64,000 nt of DNA from assembly GCF_900110645.1 (NCBI RefSeq), contig NZ_FOFB01000004.1, forward strand, positions 1 through 64,000, read 5' to 3'. Within the stretch, counting starts at the first letter, position 1. Each line of letters begins with the position of its first letter. This document shows positions 63,877 through 64,000 of the stretch, in pieces. The stretch is from Neolewinella agarilytica (GTDB lineage Bacteria > Bacteroidota > Bacteroidia > Chitinophagales > Saprospiraceae). The translations under genes were made by a program, and so were the position numbers. The notes below the pieces were generated by a model that did not search any database, had not been told where the DNA came from, and saw only the letters and a program-made list of their open reading frames with translations.

Positions 63877-64000
63877 TTAATTAAAAATCACCGTCCGGTT
63901 GCCAAAGGGTAATACCCGGTGCTGGAGCTGGAGATAGATGGCGCGGCTAAGGACCCGCTTCTCAACGTCTTTACCAATACGTTTTAGATCATTGATGCCG
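63877..64000 (-). CDS. purU: Formyltetrahydrofolate deformylase, C-terminal end
   Basis: Partial: the gene runs off the right edge. The visible 40 C-terminal residues read INDLKRIGKDVEKRVLSRAI, then YLQLQHRVLPFGNRTVIFN and stop, matching the DVExxVLxRAxxxxLxxRVxxxGNxTVxF ending of PurU. The enzyme releases formate from 10-formyl-THF for purine synthesis or folate balance. Confidence 0.8.
   Translation of the reverse strand, partial: GINDLKRIGKDVEKRVLSRAIYLQLQHRVLPFGNRTVIFN

Overview
This window looks like a piece of a Bacteroidota chromosome, most likely order Saprospirales (Lewinella/Neolewinella-like). The reasons are three very large secreted proteins ending in type IX secretion (T9SS) sorting domains, Bacteroidota-style -7 promoter boxes (TAnnTTTG), start codons without Shine-Dalgarno motifs, a ribosomal operon running rpsL-rpsG-fusA-rpsJ without tuf, many lipoproteins, and moderately high GC. 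The genus is inferred from protein style, not from a database search.

Layout. 1-6 kb: ftsY and a 1450-residue T9SS surface protein. 6.3-10.1 kb: an AraC regulator, a four-domain lipoprotein, an O-methyltransferase and a cupin. 10.5-26.4 kb: the str/S10/spc ribosomal supercluster from rpsL to secY, 25 genes all on the plus strand, including the small rpmD at 24235-24414. It stops at a terminator after secY, without map, infA, rpmJ, rpsM, rpsK, rpsD, rpoA or rplQ. 26.9-38.4 kb: a DUF434 gene plus propionyl-CoA to succinyl-CoA genes on the minus strand (pccB; then biotin carrier, short mutase subunit, biotin carboxylase and large mutase subunit), with lipoprotein, T9SS and peroxiredoxin genes between. 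38.5-44.2 kb: an HI0933-type flavoprotein, a serine hydrolase, an RsiV-like lipoprotein, a sodium/solute symporter and a phosphatidylcholine-synthase-like enzyme. 44.3-50.9 kb: a 2187-residue PKD-domain T9SS protein. 51.2-57.2 kb: a BioD-like ATPase, a LysM protein, an Ig-like lipoprotein and an arsenic module (arsR, metallophosphoesterase, acr3) with two matching operators. 57.4-64 kb: metG, a PAP2 phosphatase, a strange tRNA cluster, hsp20, a DUF389 membrane protein, a LolD-type ATPase and the 3' end of purU.

The most unusual content is between the genes. Many gaps, including those inside the ribosomal operon, hold short arrays of 7-8 bp units. Each locus has its own unit sequence, the arrays are often arranged as two inverted arms, and they often begin exactly at the stop codon of the upstream gene. 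One array (6 x 7 bp = 42 bp) lies in frame inside the methylmalonyl-CoA mutase gene. A second family, consensus TGCACCTGCG-n3-5-GCGCC, occurs about 20 times in 64 kb, between genes and in frame within four coding regions. Downstream of the PAP2 gene a tRNA-Glu-like gene is followed by a tRNA 3' half and then a tRNA-Trp 5' half in reversed order. This is either a circularly permuted tRNA gene or a decayed tRNA array.
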